The translations under genes were made by a program, and so were the position numbers. The notes beneath the pieces were generated by a model. The model saw nothing but the letters and a program-made list of their open reading frames with translations, was not told the origin of the DNA and made no database searches. A stretch of DNA of 64,000 nt, taken from positions 1-64,000 of the forward strand of contig RQYR01000007.1 in assembly GCA_003859965.1 (NCBI GenBank). Reading direction: 5' to 3'. How positions within the stretch are numbered: position 1 is the stretch's first letter; each line of letters begins with the position of its first letter. The stretch is from Comamonadaceae bacterium OH2545_COT-014. GTDB lineage: Bacteria > Pseudomonadota > Gammaproteobacteria > Burkholderiales > Burkholderiaceae_C. Of the stretch, positions 1-8,208 are shown piece by piece.

Positions 1-1
1 C

Positions 2-238
2 CCCCAGAACACCCAGTTCAACAATGGCGCTTTCAGAACCATGGAAAATGACTGGGCGCGCTGGATTAAAAAGGGCGGAACGGTGGAGGTCGATATCAAA
101 ATGATCGGCGATAGCGCGCGACCCGATAAGGTTGAAGTGAAGTATCGGTTATTTGATTCGAACGGCAATCGTGTTGATAGCTTTTTCCAGGCTTTCAAGA
201 ATGAAGTAGGTCAGAACTACTCCAGGCGTGTTTATTAA
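2..238 (+). CDS. C-terminal end of a polymorphic toxin, DNA/RNA non-specific endonuclease (partial)
   Basis: Only the last 78 codons are in the window; the frame is open from base 2. The visible part reads FNNGAFRTMENDW, then GDSARPDKVEVKY, and ends RRVY. This pattern (N-x-G-A/x-x-x-M/x-E-N-x-W followed by a beta-rich tail with GDSxRP) is typical of the Endonuclea_NS_2 nuclease tip found at the C-terminus of secreted polymorphic or contact-dependent toxins. Such a nuclease would degrade nucleic acid in a target cell. The two small genes directly downstream fit immunity genes. The delivery part (RHS, CDI or other) lies outside the window, so the type of system cannot be told. Confidence 0.7.
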   Translation, partial: PQNTQFNNGAFRTMENDWARWIKKGGTVEVDIKMIGDSARPDKVEVKYRLFDSNGNRVDSFFQAFKNEVGQNYSRRVY

Positions 239-251
239 AAAGGAGAAATTG

Positions 252-629
252 ATGAACAAAGATGAAGCTTTAGTGGATCTATGCAAGGCTATGCTTCAAG
301 ATCCTGAAGTCACGGAGCAGCCCAATTGGAGTAAAATATTTCTTATCGGCGAAGTAGGGAGTGGCCACATGGGAATGCGCGGCTACTCTTATAACAATCA
401 AGGTGAGTGCCTAATGGTATCTCCCGGCAGCTTGGAAAAGTTGGAGCAACTTCATGACGTCATGAAGGAAGAAAATGCAAGCGGCCGCGGCTGGCTGAAA
501 TGCATGATTCGCATTTCCAATACTGGCGACGTGGGGGCGGATTTCGAATACAACGATCCCGAGCGCTGGAGCCATACACCAGAAAACTACAAGGAGCGTA
601 TTGCCGAATACGCTGCCATGCCGGTTTGA
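252..629 (+). CDS. Putative immunity protein, first of a tandem pair
   Basis: 125 residues, starting MNKDEALVDL. The ATG at 252 has an AGGAG Shine-Dalgarno at 241-245, only a few bases after the toxin stop codon, so the two are co-transcribed. A small acidic cytoplasmic protein without signal peptide directly after a nuclease toxin tip is what a cognate immunity protein looks like. The C-terminal part (CMIRISNTGDVGADFEY then DPERW) slightly resembles YezG/DUF600-type immunity proteins, but that family call is tentative. Codon use is more AT-rich than in the rest of the window, which suggests transfer with the toxin tip. The downstream gene is a clear paralogue. Confidence 0.65.
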   Translation: MNKDEALVDLCKAMLQDPEVTEQPNWSKIFLIGEVGSGHMGMRGYSYNNQGECLMVSPGSLEKLEQLHDVMKEENASGRGWLKCMIRISNTGDVGADFEYNDPERWSHTPENYKERIAEYAAMPV

Positions 630-1048
630 TGCAAACATGCGCAAAATATCCGACGCGCAGGCGCAAAAAAGCCACATGGGTTGTGGCGCTTTGCGAAGCA
701 TTGCTCGCCGATGCCGGTATCGTGGGGAAAGGCACTTGGAAAAAGCTGGTAATCGTCGGCGTGGCGGGACAGGGATTGAACCGGATGTTCGGTTACCGCT
801 TTGACATGCACGATGACTGGGAAGCGGTATCACCGGATGAAGGGCAGCCGCAGGACGTTCTGAAGCGCTTGCAGCAAGCCATGCTGGAGAAAAGCCCGAC
901 CGGGCGGGCCTGGGTGGCCTGCTTGATCCGGATTGGCAACGATGGCCGTTATGGCGTCGATTTTGAATACGAAGACGCCCAGCGCTGGGCCGTGACCCCG
1001 CGCAACCTGGAGCAACGCATCGCCGAATTCGCAGCCATGCCGGTTTAA
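629..1048 (+). CDS. Putative immunity protein, second of a tandem pair
   Basis: 139 residues if it starts at the ATG at 629, which overlaps the stop of the preceding gene (TGATG), so translation is probably coupled. After a short basic leader (residues 1-15), it aligns end to end with its neighbour: ALCEALLAD against DLCKAMLQD, CLIRIGNDG against CMIRISNTG, and ERIAEYAAMPV against QRIAEFAAMPV. It is more GC-rich than the first copy, closer to the host genome. It may protect against a different variant of the same toxin family or be an older orphan immunity gene. The start is uncertain because the first 15 residues have no counterpart in the paralogue. Confidence 0.6.
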   Translation: MQTCAKYPTRRRKKATWVVALCEALLADAGIVGKGTWKKLVIVGVAGQGLNRMFGYRFDMHDDWEAVSPDEGQPQDVLKRLQQAMLEKSPTGRAWVACLIRIGNDGRYGVDFEYEDAQRWAVTPRNLEQRIAEFAAMPV

Positions 1049-1080
1049 GCACTTGCGCAACATGCTTGTTGTGCCTGCAC

Positions 1081-1140
1081 ATGCGCCTGCCAAACTGCCA
1101 AAGCGGCGGCTCAAGCATTTTGGCAGGCGCATTGTTTTTT
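1081..1140 (+). terminator. Rho-independent terminator after the immunity genes
   Basis: A perfect 14-bp stem (arms at 1081-1094 and 1119-1132, ATGCGCCTGCCAAA and its complement) encloses a 24-base loop and is followed by a run of six T at 1135-1140. It lies 32 bases after the second immunity gene's stop, so it closes the toxin-immunity unit. The remaining stretch to the next gene at 1363 contains a pyrimidine-rich run of short TTCCCATTCC repeats (1198-1230) and nothing else I can identify. Confidence 0.85.
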
Positions 1141-1362
1141 CCTGCCATCGGCTACACGCCATGGCGATGGTGAGCGTTTTGAGCATTTTGTTTGCTCCAT
1201 TCCCCATTCCCATTCCTTCCCATTCCCTTTGCCGCGCGTTGCGCTGAATTCATACAGGCATTTCAAAACGCCCGTGAAAGCGCGGCCGCCAATCAATGCG
1301 CGGCGATGCGCGGCGGCCTGGGCGTCATCCGGCAGGCGCTGGGCGCGCTGCGGCAGGCCGGC

Positions 1363-2808
1363 TCATGAATGCGCCCCTGCCAATGCCGCGTGCTCCTGTG
1401 CCAGCGCCCGGGCCAGGGCGCGGCGCTGGCGGGCGGGCACGCCGCGCACATCACGGGCGATGCGGTTCAGGCGCGCGCGGTTGACGCTGCCTTGCGCCGC
1501 CCAGGTGGCGGCGGCGCGGCGGGGGTTGTGCAGCATGGCGGCCAGGGTGACGGCCTGACGCGGGGTGAGTGCCGCCGCGCGGGTGCCGAAATAGTGGCGC
1601 GCGGCCGCTTCGGCGCCGCACAGGGGGCGGCCCTGGGCGTCTTCGCCCCAGGGGGCCAGGGCCAGGTAAAGCTGCAGGATGCGGGCCTTGCCCAGCGTTT
1701 GTTCCGCTTCCACGGCATAGAGCAGTTCGCGCAGCTTGCGCGCCAGCGTGCGCTCGCCGCCGGTGACCATGAGCTTGGCGAGCTGCTGGCTCAGGGTGCT
1801 GCCGCCGCGCCAGATGGCGCCGCGCTGCCGGTTGGCGCTGAGGGCAGCGGTGATTTCGGCCAGGTCGTAGCCGGGGTGCTGGTAAAAGCGCTGGTCTTCG
1901 GCGGCCAGCACGGCGCGGGCCAGCCAGCCGTGCGGCGAGAGGAAAGGCGGGGTGAGCGCGGTGGAGGCGGTGGGGGCGGCGGGAAGCGGGTCATCGGCCG
2001 CGCAGGCCTGGGCCGCGTCCAGCCAGCGCTGCGTGCCCAGGCCGCTGACGGCCAGGCCGTGTAGTTGCGGCGCCACGCGCCAGGCGCCGGCCGCGCCGAG
2101 GCGGGCGGGCAGGGGCAGTTCTGCTTGCAGCGCCAGGTGGCCGTCGATGCGGGCCACGGCCAGCTCGGGCAGCTGGGGGGCCAACAGGGCCAGCCAGTGG
2201 CGCACGGGCGCGGCGGGCCAGTGCAATTGCAACTGCCAGCCGGGGCCGCTGCGCTCGGCCTGCCAGTGGGCGATGAGCACGGGCGGCCCGGCGTCGGCGG
2301 CCGGGCCGTGCCAGGCGGACGTTGGCAGGGCATGGGCGCCCAGCAGCAAGGTGCCGCGCAGGTGTTGCACGCGGTCGCGCGAGAGGGCCAGCTGCGCCGC
2401 TGGCAGGGCCAGGTGGCGGGTGTGCGCGTCCAGCCCCAGCGCCTGGGCGGGCAGGGGCAGGGTGCAGGGTTCGCAATGCAAGGTCAGCACCGGTTGCGGC
2501 CCTTCCTCGCCGGCCGCGATCCAGCCGAAGGTGACGGGGCCCAGCCGCGTGCGCAGGCGCAGGCCATGCAGGCGCTCGCCAATCCACGGCGTGGTGGCCA
2601 GCCAGGCCAGTTGCGGCACGCTGGCGGGCAGGGCCAGGGGGCCGCGGCCCAGGGTCACGGTCCAGTCCTGGGCGTCGGCCGGGGCCAGCAGGGCGCGCAG
2701 CAGTGTCCACAGGGCGGCCAGGGTCAGGCCCAGGGCCAGCGCCAGCCAGGCGGCTAGCCGCCACCAGCGGCGCCAGGGGCGAACGGTGGGGATGGGGCGG
2801 GCAGGCAT
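1363..2808 (-). CDS. Monofunctional GT51 peptidoglycan glycosyltransferase with long periplasmic N-terminal domain
   Basis: 481 residues. A transmembrane anchor (about 18-42) is followed by a roughly 240-residue extracytoplasmic region of unknown fold and then a GT51 domain (about 290-450). Catalytic motifs are visible: AAEDQRFYQHPG with Glu304, and RGGSTLSQQLAK at 334-345, followed by RKLRELLYAVEAE. This fold polymerises lipid II into glycan strands. No transpeptidase domain follows, so it resembles a monofunctional enzyme, but it is about twice as long as MtgA because of the N-terminal region. The start at 2808 has an AGGAG site. It lies 69 bp after the exosortase gene on the same strand and may belong to that module. 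Confidence 0.85.
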   Translation of the reverse strand: MPARPIPTVRPWRRWWRLAAWLALALGLTLAALWTLLRALLAPADAQDWTVTLGRGPLALPASVPQLAWLATTPWIGERLHGLRLRTRLGPVTFGWIAAGEEGPQPVLTLHCEPCTLPLPAQALGLDAHTRHLALPAAQLALSRDRVQHLRGTLLLGAHALPTSAWHGPAADAGPPVLIAHWQAERSGPGWQLQLHWPAAPVRHWLALLAPQLPELAVARIDGHLALQAELPLPARLGAAGAWRVAPQLHGLAVSGLGTQRWLDAAQACAADDPLPAAPTASTALTPPFLSPHGWLARAVLAAEDQRFYQHPGYDLAEITAALSANRQRGAIWRGGSTLSQQLAKLMVTGGERTLARKLRELLYAVEAEQTLGKARILQLYLALAPWGEDAQGRPLCGAEAAARHYFGTRAAALTPRQAVTLAAMLHNPRRAAATWAAQGSVNRARLNRIARDVRGVPARQRRALARALAQEHAALAGAHS

Positions 2809-2877
2809 GAATTACTCCTGAATCAGTAGCTGAAAGTCTTTATCTGTTATGCCGAAAAGGCGTTTTATTGCCATGGT

Positions 2878-4506
2878 TCATAGCGGTTGCGCCACCGTGG
2901 TGGCCTGCCATGGCCCGGGTGATTGGCCCAGCGCCGCGGCCCAGTACCAGGCCGAGGTGTCGGTAAAGCGCCGGCCGGCGGCGTCTTCGATTTGCTCGCA
3001 CACACGCAGGCGGGTGTTGCCCTGCCGGGCGGTGAAGCAGCGTTGCAGGCCGTCGCCGGGCGCGGGGCTGGCGGGGCTGGTGCGGCTGGCGGCGGCGGGC
3101 TGCATTAGCCCTTCGTCTTCAATGCGCCAGCCCAAGGCGCGGTAGCAGTCCGCCGCCGGGTGCAGCATGCGCGTGGGGCGCTGCACCTGGCGTAGCACCA
3201 GAATGCGGCGGCCGTCGGTCAGGCGCGCCAGGTGGCCGGGAAAGCCGCGCGCAAAGCGCGCTTCCACGGCCGACAGCGCCAGCGGGCGCAGCGGCTGGCC
3301 GTCGTGCCAGCGCGTGGGCCATTCGGGCGCGGCAGTGGCCAGCGCGCCCGCCGCCGGGCCGGGGCGGGCCAAGCCGGGCACGGTGGCGGCCAGGCTCAGC
3401 AGCAGGCTGGCGGCCAGCGCGGCCTTGAATGCCACGCGGCGGCGGAAGGTGTTGCGCCAGACGCGCCGCGCTGCAAGCCATCCGCCACGGCCTCCGCCGT
3501 GGGCGCGGGCGGCGGGCGGGCAGGGTGCAGCCATCACCGCCGCAATGGCCGCGCACACCGGCGCCAGCACAGCCAGACCCACGGCTTCATGCACCAGCGC
3601 GCCGGGCGCCGGGCCGCCTGCCTCCAGCGCCACCAGCATGGCGTTGCGCACCACGTTGCCCGCCAGCACCAGCGCACTCACCCAGGGCAGGCGCAACGCG
3701 AAGGCGCGGCTGCCGCGCCCGGCGGCCAGCGCCACGGCGCAGGCGGTGAAGTAGCCCAGCCACAGCATTTGCACGCCGGAGCATGGCGCGTCCACCACGA
3801 TGAGCTGGCCGTCCACCGCCAGCGTGCTGCCCTCGCGCACCGCGTGCAGCCACGGCGCCAGCAGCCAGCGGCTGGCTTCGGCCGTGAGCACGCGCAAGGG
3901 GTAGCCCGCGTAAAACTGCAAGGACGACAACAGCGGCAGGGCCAGCACCGCCAGCCCCAGCACCGGCAGGGCGGCCACGGGGCGCAGGCGCGAAGGCGGC
4001 TGCGGGCGGGCGGGGACGCGCTCTCCTTTTTCATGAGAAAAATGAGCTTCAAGGCAGACTGGATGATCCTGAGCAGCTTCTTTTTCAATAGCAACCCACC
4101 GCTGGCCGGGCAAAAAGGCCAGCAGCCCGGCGGCCAGCGCCAGCACGGCTACCAACGCCGCCACCAGCGGCGGGACGCCGGGGGCCAGGTGCAGCAGCGT
4201 GGCGGCCACGGTGCCCGCCAGCGCGGCGGCCAGCCACGGCAGGCGCGGGCTGGCGCGCAGCTGGCGGCGCAGGCGCAGCGCCAGCCAGGCCAGCGCGGCC
4301 ACGGCGGCCAGGCCCAGCGGGTCGTCGGAGCCGTCGGCAAAACGCGCGGCCATCCAGGCCCAGGCGGGCCACAGGACCAGCGCCTGCAGGCCCAGCCAGA
4401 GCGCGGCTGGGGCGCGGTCCAGCCAGATGGCGGCGGGCAGCCACGCCGGGGCGGTGAGCGCTGGCGGGGCGGCCAGGCAAGTGATGGCGGGGTTGGAGGT
4501 GTTCAT
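2878..4506 (-). CDS. Exosortase with C-terminal EpsI-like domain
   Basis: 542 residues from the ATG at 4506 (an in-frame ATG at 4551 would add 15). Many hydrophobic segments precede the exosortase signature: DAPCSGVQM (Cys242), GNVVRN (Arg287) and LVHEAVG (His306), the presumed catalytic triad for cutting C-terminal sorting signals at the membrane. Residues about 375-540 form a soluble tail with HPAADCYRALGW that resembles EpsI/DUF3485. The gene directly upstream encodes a VIT/VWA protein with a PEP-CTERM-like tail, its likely dedicated substrate. Residues about 137-172 form a hydrophilic loop encoded by AT-rich DNA that looks like an inserted repeat. The exact exosortase subtype is not certain to me. 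Confidence 0.8.
   Translation of the reverse strand: MNTSNPAITCLAAPPALTAPAWLPAAIWLDRAPAALWLGLQALVLWPAWAWMAARFADGSDDPLGLAAVAALAWLALRLRRQLRASPRLPWLAAALAGTVAATLLHLAPGVPPLVAALVAVLALAAGLLAFLPGQRWVAIEKEAAQDHPVCLEAHFSHEKGERVPARPQPPSRLRPVAALPVLGLAVLALPLLSSLQFYAGYPLRVLTAEASRWLLAPWLHAVREGSTLAVDGQLIVVDAPCSGVQMLWLGYFTACAVALAAGRGSRAFALRLPWVSALVLAGNVVRNAMLVALEAGGPAPGALVHEAVGLAVLAPVCAAIAAVMAAPCPPAARAHGGGRGGWLAARRVWRNTFRRRVAFKAALAASLLLSLAATVPGLARPGPAAGALATAAPEWPTRWHDGQPLRPLALSAVEARFARGFPGHLARLTDGRRILVLRQVQRPTRMLHPAADCYRALGWRIEDEGLMQPAAASRTSPASPAPGDGLQRCFTARQGNTRLRVCEQIEDAAGRRFTDTSAWYWAAALGQSPGPWQATTVAQPL
4021..4094. repeat. AT-rich interspersed repeat inside the exosortase reading frame
   Basis: This stretch is much less GC-rich than the rest of the gene and carries, on the minus strand, GCTATTGAAAAAGAAGCTGC at one end and CTCATTTTTCTCATGAAAAA at the other. 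That matches the short AT-rich repeats elsewhere in this window (8126, 13699, 22236, 35543, 43743, 54198). It is in frame and encodes a hydrophilic loop between two hydrophobic segments of the exosortase. Confidence 0.55.
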
Positions 4507-4746
4507 CGTGCAAGCCCGGGTAGTTCGGTGCGGGGAGAGCGGTGATCTCATGCCTGAGCCTGAGGTGGGGCCAACGGGGCGACGTGGTCACAGCGCCACA
4601 GAGCCACAAGGCCGGGAAAGCGATGGGGCGGGTGTGGCAGGCCCACCGGCCATAGGCCCATGGGTGCTGCAGGCGCGGGCGGTGTGGCGTGGCCAGGCCG
4701 TGACGGCGGCCCCAGGCCCCAGAGGCCGGGGCGCGGCCAACCCGCC

Positions 4747-7008
4747 TCAGCCCGTCCAGGCGCCGCGCCGGCGCGCGGCCTGCGCGCCCAGCACGGCCAG
4801 CACCAGCAGCATGGCGGCCCAGGCGGCAGGCTCGGGCGTGCTGGCCACGGCATGGCCCAGCGCGGTGGCGGGCAGCAGGGTTTCGCCCACGGCGTGTTCG
4901 CTCACGCCTTCGGGCAGGGGGCTGGGCTGGTCGGCGCGGGCAGCGGGGCCGCCGGGGTGGCGCACCACCTGGTCCACGGCCACGAAGCTGGTGTAGGCGG
5001 TGAGCAGGCTGTAGTCCAGCCCCAGGCGGGTGATGGCGGCGCGCTGCGCGCCGTTGCCGGTCAGCGCTTCCTGGTCGTTCAGCGCGGCGATGCGGTGGCG
5101 CGCCCACAGAAAGCGCAGCGCGGCGGTGTGCGGCGCGTTGGCCACGTTCACGGGCAGCGTCTGCTGCCACGGGCCGCTGGCGGTGTGACCTTGCAGCACC
5201 AGGCGGGGCTGGGCGCCGGCTGGCGGCTCGCGCCATTTGCCGAACAGGATGACGGGGCGCTCGGCCAGCACGTCGGGCAGGGCTTGCGGCTCAACGTCGT
5301 ACACCTCCAGCCCTTCAAATCGGGCCTGCACGCTGGTGAGCACGGGCGCGGCCACCAGCCGGGCAAAGCGCGCGGCTTGCGCGGCGGCTTCGTCCGGGCG
5401 GGTGATGACGAATGGCTCGCCCATGCCCGCGCGCGCCAGCCCTTCCACCAGGTGACGGTTGACGGCGCTGCCAATGCCGAAGGCGAACAGGTTGGCCTGC
5501 CCCAGATGGCGGCGCACCAGGGCGAAGGCTTCGTCTTCCACGGTGACGTAGCCGTCGGTCACCACGACGATGGTGCGCGAGAGGTCGGCCCGCTTGGGGC
5601 TGGCGTACACGCGGCGCAGCGCGGGCAGCAGCTCGGTGCCGCCGCCGCCGGTGGTCTGGTCGAGGGTGGCGATGGCGGCCTCGACGTTGGCGGCGGTGGC
5701 GGGCACCGGCTCGGGCGCCAGAAAGCGGCTGCTGCCGGAAAACAGCAGCACGTTGAACTGGTCGCCCGGGCGCAGCCCGCCCAGCAGCGCGCGCATGAGG
5801 GCGCGCGTGGTGTCCAGCGGAAAGCCGTGCATGCTGCCCGACACGTCCACCACGAACACGTATTCGCGCGGCGTGATGGCCTGCGCGGGCGCGGCGCGGG
5901 GCGGCTCGACCATGGCGAGGAAGAAGTTCTCCTTCTCGCCGCGCTGCAGCAGCACGCCGCTTTGCAGGGCGCTGCCGGCCAGCGTCCAGTCCAGAATGAA
6001 ATCGCGGTTGCCTGCCTGGGCCTGGCCGCGGCTGGCATGTTCGGCCAGCCGCACTTGCACCTGCCGGCCATCGCCTTCCTGGGTGTGCCGCGTATCAATG
6101 GCATGGCTGGGCGAGCGCACCTCCTGCACGCCAATGGGGCTGTGAATGTGCGCCGTCAGCTGAAAGGCGCTGGCGCTGGGCTCGCCGCCGCGCAGCACCG
6201 GCTGCGCCGGAAACGCGCGGGCGGGCGCTGGCGCGGCGGCCGGGTCAGCCAGGGCTGCCGGGGCCGCCGTGCCCGCGTAGCGCGGCCCCACCACGGTGGG
6301 AAAGACGAACTGGTAACGCCCCTGGCGCGGCGTCAGCAGCTCGTTGTAGCGCAGCTCCACCTGAACGTCGTCGCCGGGCAGGATGTTGGCCACGTGCATC
6401 TGGAACACGTTGGGCCGGTGCTGCTCCAGCAGCGCGGCGGTCTGGCCGGCCTGGCGGGCGGCGTCGTACTCGGCGCGGGCCTGCTGCTTTTCGCGGATGT
6501 GCGCGGCCACCACGCGGTCGCCCACGCGCACGTTCAGCCCATGCACCGCCGCGCGCGTGCCGCCGGGGAAGATATAGCTGGCCTCAATGGGCGCCGCGCC
6601 TTCGTTGCGGTAGTGCTGCGTGACCACTACCTCGGCCACCACGCCGGCCACATCCACCCGCACGTCGGTGCGCTTGAGCGGCAGCGCGTCCACGCCCGGC
6701 TGCGCGCCGCGCACGAAGAAATAGGGGCTTTCGGCTGCCGGGGCGGCTGGGTTGGCCGCCTGCCCCCAGGCGCGCATGGGCAGCGCCGTCAGCAGGCCCA
6801 GCAAGGCCAGCCAAGCCGCGCGGCGGGCCAGGCGCTGCGCGTGCGCAGTAGCCAGGCCCGGCGCCTGCCGCAGCGCCTGACGGGCCTGGCGTGTCACGCA
6901 GCGGGCCGCCCGCCCGGGGGCAGCGTGCAAGGCGGTTTGCACCAGCGCCAGCGGCAGCGCGCGCAAGGCGGTGAGCGAGACGGTGAAAAGCGGGGCGGCG
7001 AGGGGCAT
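4747..7008 (-). CDS. VIT and VWA domain surface protein with PEP-CTERM-like sorting signal
   Basis: 753 residues. Order: a 65-residue N-terminal extension, a hydrophobic signal segment ending near AWGQA (about 65-84), a VIT domain (about 110-240, YNELLTPRQGRYQFVFP), a VWA domain with the metal-binding motif DVSGS at 388-392, and a 31-residue tail: STPEP, a hydrophobic stretch, then RRR. That tail is a PEP-CTERM-type sorting signal. The protein is probably exported, cut and anchored by the exosortase encoded just downstream. VIT/VWA proteins often bind partners through metal ions; the ligand here is unknown. The start is supported by GAAGGAG about 9 bases upstream. Confidence 0.85.
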   Translation of the reverse strand: MPLAAPLFTVSLTALRALPLALVQTALHAAPGRAARCVTRQARQALRQAPGLATAHAQRLARRAAWLALLGLLTALPMRAWGQAANPAAPAAESPYFFVRGAQPGVDALPLKRTDVRVDVAGVVAEVVVTQHYRNEGAAPIEASYIFPGGTRAAVHGLNVRVGDRVVAAHIREKQQARAEYDAARQAGQTAALLEQHRPNVFQMHVANILPGDDVQVELRYNELLTPRQGRYQFVFPTVVGPRYAGTAAPAALADPAAAPAPARAFPAQPVLRGGEPSASAFQLTAHIHSPIGVQEVRSPSHAIDTRHTQEGDGRQVQVRLAEHASRGQAQAGNRDFILDWTLAGSALQSGVLLQRGEKENFFLAMVEPPRAAPAQAITPREYVFVVDVSGSMHGFPLDTTRALMRALLGGLRPGDQFNVLLFSGSSRFLAPEPVPATAANVEAAIATLDQTTGGGGTELLPALRRVYASPKRADLSRTIVVVTDGYVTVEDEAFALVRRHLGQANLFAFGIGSAVNRHLVEGLARAGMGEPFVITRPDEAAAQAARFARLVAAPVLTSVQARFEGLEVYDVEPQALPDVLAERPVILFGKWREPPAGAQPRLVLQGHTASGPWQQTLPVNVANAPHTAALRFLWARHRIAALNDQEALTGNGAQRAAITRLGLDYSLLTAYTSFVAVDQVVRHPGGPAARADQPSPLPEGVSEHAVGETLLPATALGHAVASTPEPAAWAAMLLVLAVLGAQAARRRGAWTG

Positions 7009-7327
7009 GGCGCGGTTTCTCCTTCAGCGACAGGGGGTTGTTGAGTACCCTGCACTGTGCAAACCGTGCTCGAAATGCCGATGAACTGCCGGCGAAATGC
7101 CCGTGCGGCTGGCGTGAAGGCCGGACAGGCTGTGTGAAGTCCGCGTGAAATCGCGCGGTTTATGCGGGGGGCACAAGGTGGGCGCCGTGCCTTGGGTGTG
7201 CTCCCGTTGAATGGCCGCGATGCGCGGCGAAAGAGGCGATCAACTTGCGCCGTGGCGGGCGAAGGGCTGGCGCTTGGGGCGCCTCGCTACATGGCCCGAT
7301 GGCTCGCTCCTGGCGGAGCGATCGACT
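7009..7327. other. Intergenic region upstream of the VIT protein gene
   Basis: 319 bases with no coding sequence I believe. It must hold the promoter of the surface-protein operon on the minus strand, but no convincing -35/-10 pair is visible. A small hairpin (CGCTCC and GGAGCG arms near 7304-7319) lies just after the enoyl-CoA hydratase stop, without a T-run. Confidence 0.4.
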
Positions 7328-8092
7328 TCAGCACTTGCTGAAGTCTGGTGCGCGTTTTTCCATGAAGGCGGTCATGGCTTCCTTGGCGGCGGGTTCGTGC
7401 AGCATGCGGGAGAACAGCGCGCCTTCTTCTTCCATGCGGCGCAGCACGGCGGCTTGCTGTTCGCCCTTGAGCAGTTGCTTGGTGGCCAGCAGGCTGGAGA
7501 GCGGTTTGGAGGCCAGCCGGGCGGCCTGCGCTTGGGCCAGGGCGTTGCATTCGGCGGGGGGCACAACGCGGTTGACCAGACCCATTTCCAGCGCGTCCTG
7601 CGCCGTGAACGGCTCGCCCAGCAGCATGAGCTGCGCGGCGCGGTGGGCGCCGATGCGCTGCGGCAGCAGCAGGGTGGAACCCGCTTCGGGACACAGCCCC
7701 AGGTTGACGAAGGGCAGCGAAAAGGCGGCGTTGTCGCCCGCGTACACCAGGTCGCAGTGCAGCAGCAGCGTAGCGCCAATGCCCACGGCCGGGCCGCAGA
7801 CGGCGGCCACCAGCGGCTTGGGAAAGGTGGCAATGGCGCGCAGGAAGCGGAACACCGGCGCGTCCGGCCCGGCCGGGGGCTGGCGCAAAAAGTCCTCAAT
7901 ATCGTTGCCGGCGCAGAACACGGTTTCATGCCCCTGGATAACGGCCACGCGCACGGCGGCATCGCTGGCGGCGGCGTTCAGCGCGTCGGCCAGGGCGGCG
8001 TACATGGCGGTGCTGAGCGAGTTCTTGCGCTCGACGCGATGGAGGGTGAGCGTGAGCACGCCCGCTTCCTGGTGGGTGAGGATGTCGGTCAT
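7328..8092 (-). CDS. Enoyl-CoA hydratase/isomerase family protein
   Basis: 254 residues, a full-length crotonase-fold enzyme. Visible features are FCAGNDIEDF (CoA-binding/oxyanion loop), AAVCGPAVGIGATLLLHCDLVYA (oxyanion-hole Gly region) and NLGLCPEAGSTLLLP. The family adds water to trans-2-enoyl-CoA or shifts its double bond. It is the last gene of the minus-strand beta-oxidation cluster, after the thioesterase. The substrate is not readable from the sequence; Glu/Asp variation at the second acid position (PEAGST) leaves isomerase activity possible. Confidence 0.85.
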   Translation of the reverse strand: MTDILTHQEAGVLTLTLHRVERKNSLSTAMYAALADALNAAASDAAVRVAVIQGHETVFCAGNDIEDFLRQPPAGPDAPVFRFLRAIATFPKPLVAAVCGPAVGIGATLLLHCDLVYAGDNAAFSLPFVNLGLCPEAGSTLLLPQRIGAHRAAQLMLLGEPFTAQDALEMGLVNRVVPPAECNALAQAQAARLASKPLSSLLATKQLLKGEQQAAVLRRMEEEGALFSRMLHEPAAKEAMTAFMEKRAPDFSKC

Positions 8093-8125
8093 GGAAAGGC
8101 TTTCGGGTGGGAAATCAGGTAAGAG

Positions 8126-8189
8126 TTAGCTACCAATACTATAGCTGCTTGCGCTTTGCCAGCCTGCCGTGGCGGCCTTTTCAAGATGA
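8126..8189. repeat. AT-rich interspersed repeat, intergenic copy
   Basis: The sequence TACCAATACTATAGCTGCTT then GCGCTTTGCCAGCCTG and CTTTTCAAGATGA matches the short palindromic repeat seen at 13699 (GCTATTAAAAAAGTAGCTGT, then TAGCGCTTGGCAGGCG). It fills most of the gap between the thioesterase and enoyl-CoA hydratase genes. Confidence 0.6.
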
Positions 8190-8208
8190 GGGCCAGGCAG
8201 CGCAACGG

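Noticed and set aside
4660-7044. Very long open frame on the plus strand opposite the VIT protein gene
   Set aside because: It is an antisense shadow caused by high GC: its sequence is low in complexity, has no domain motifs and covers a gene with clear VIT and VWA domains.
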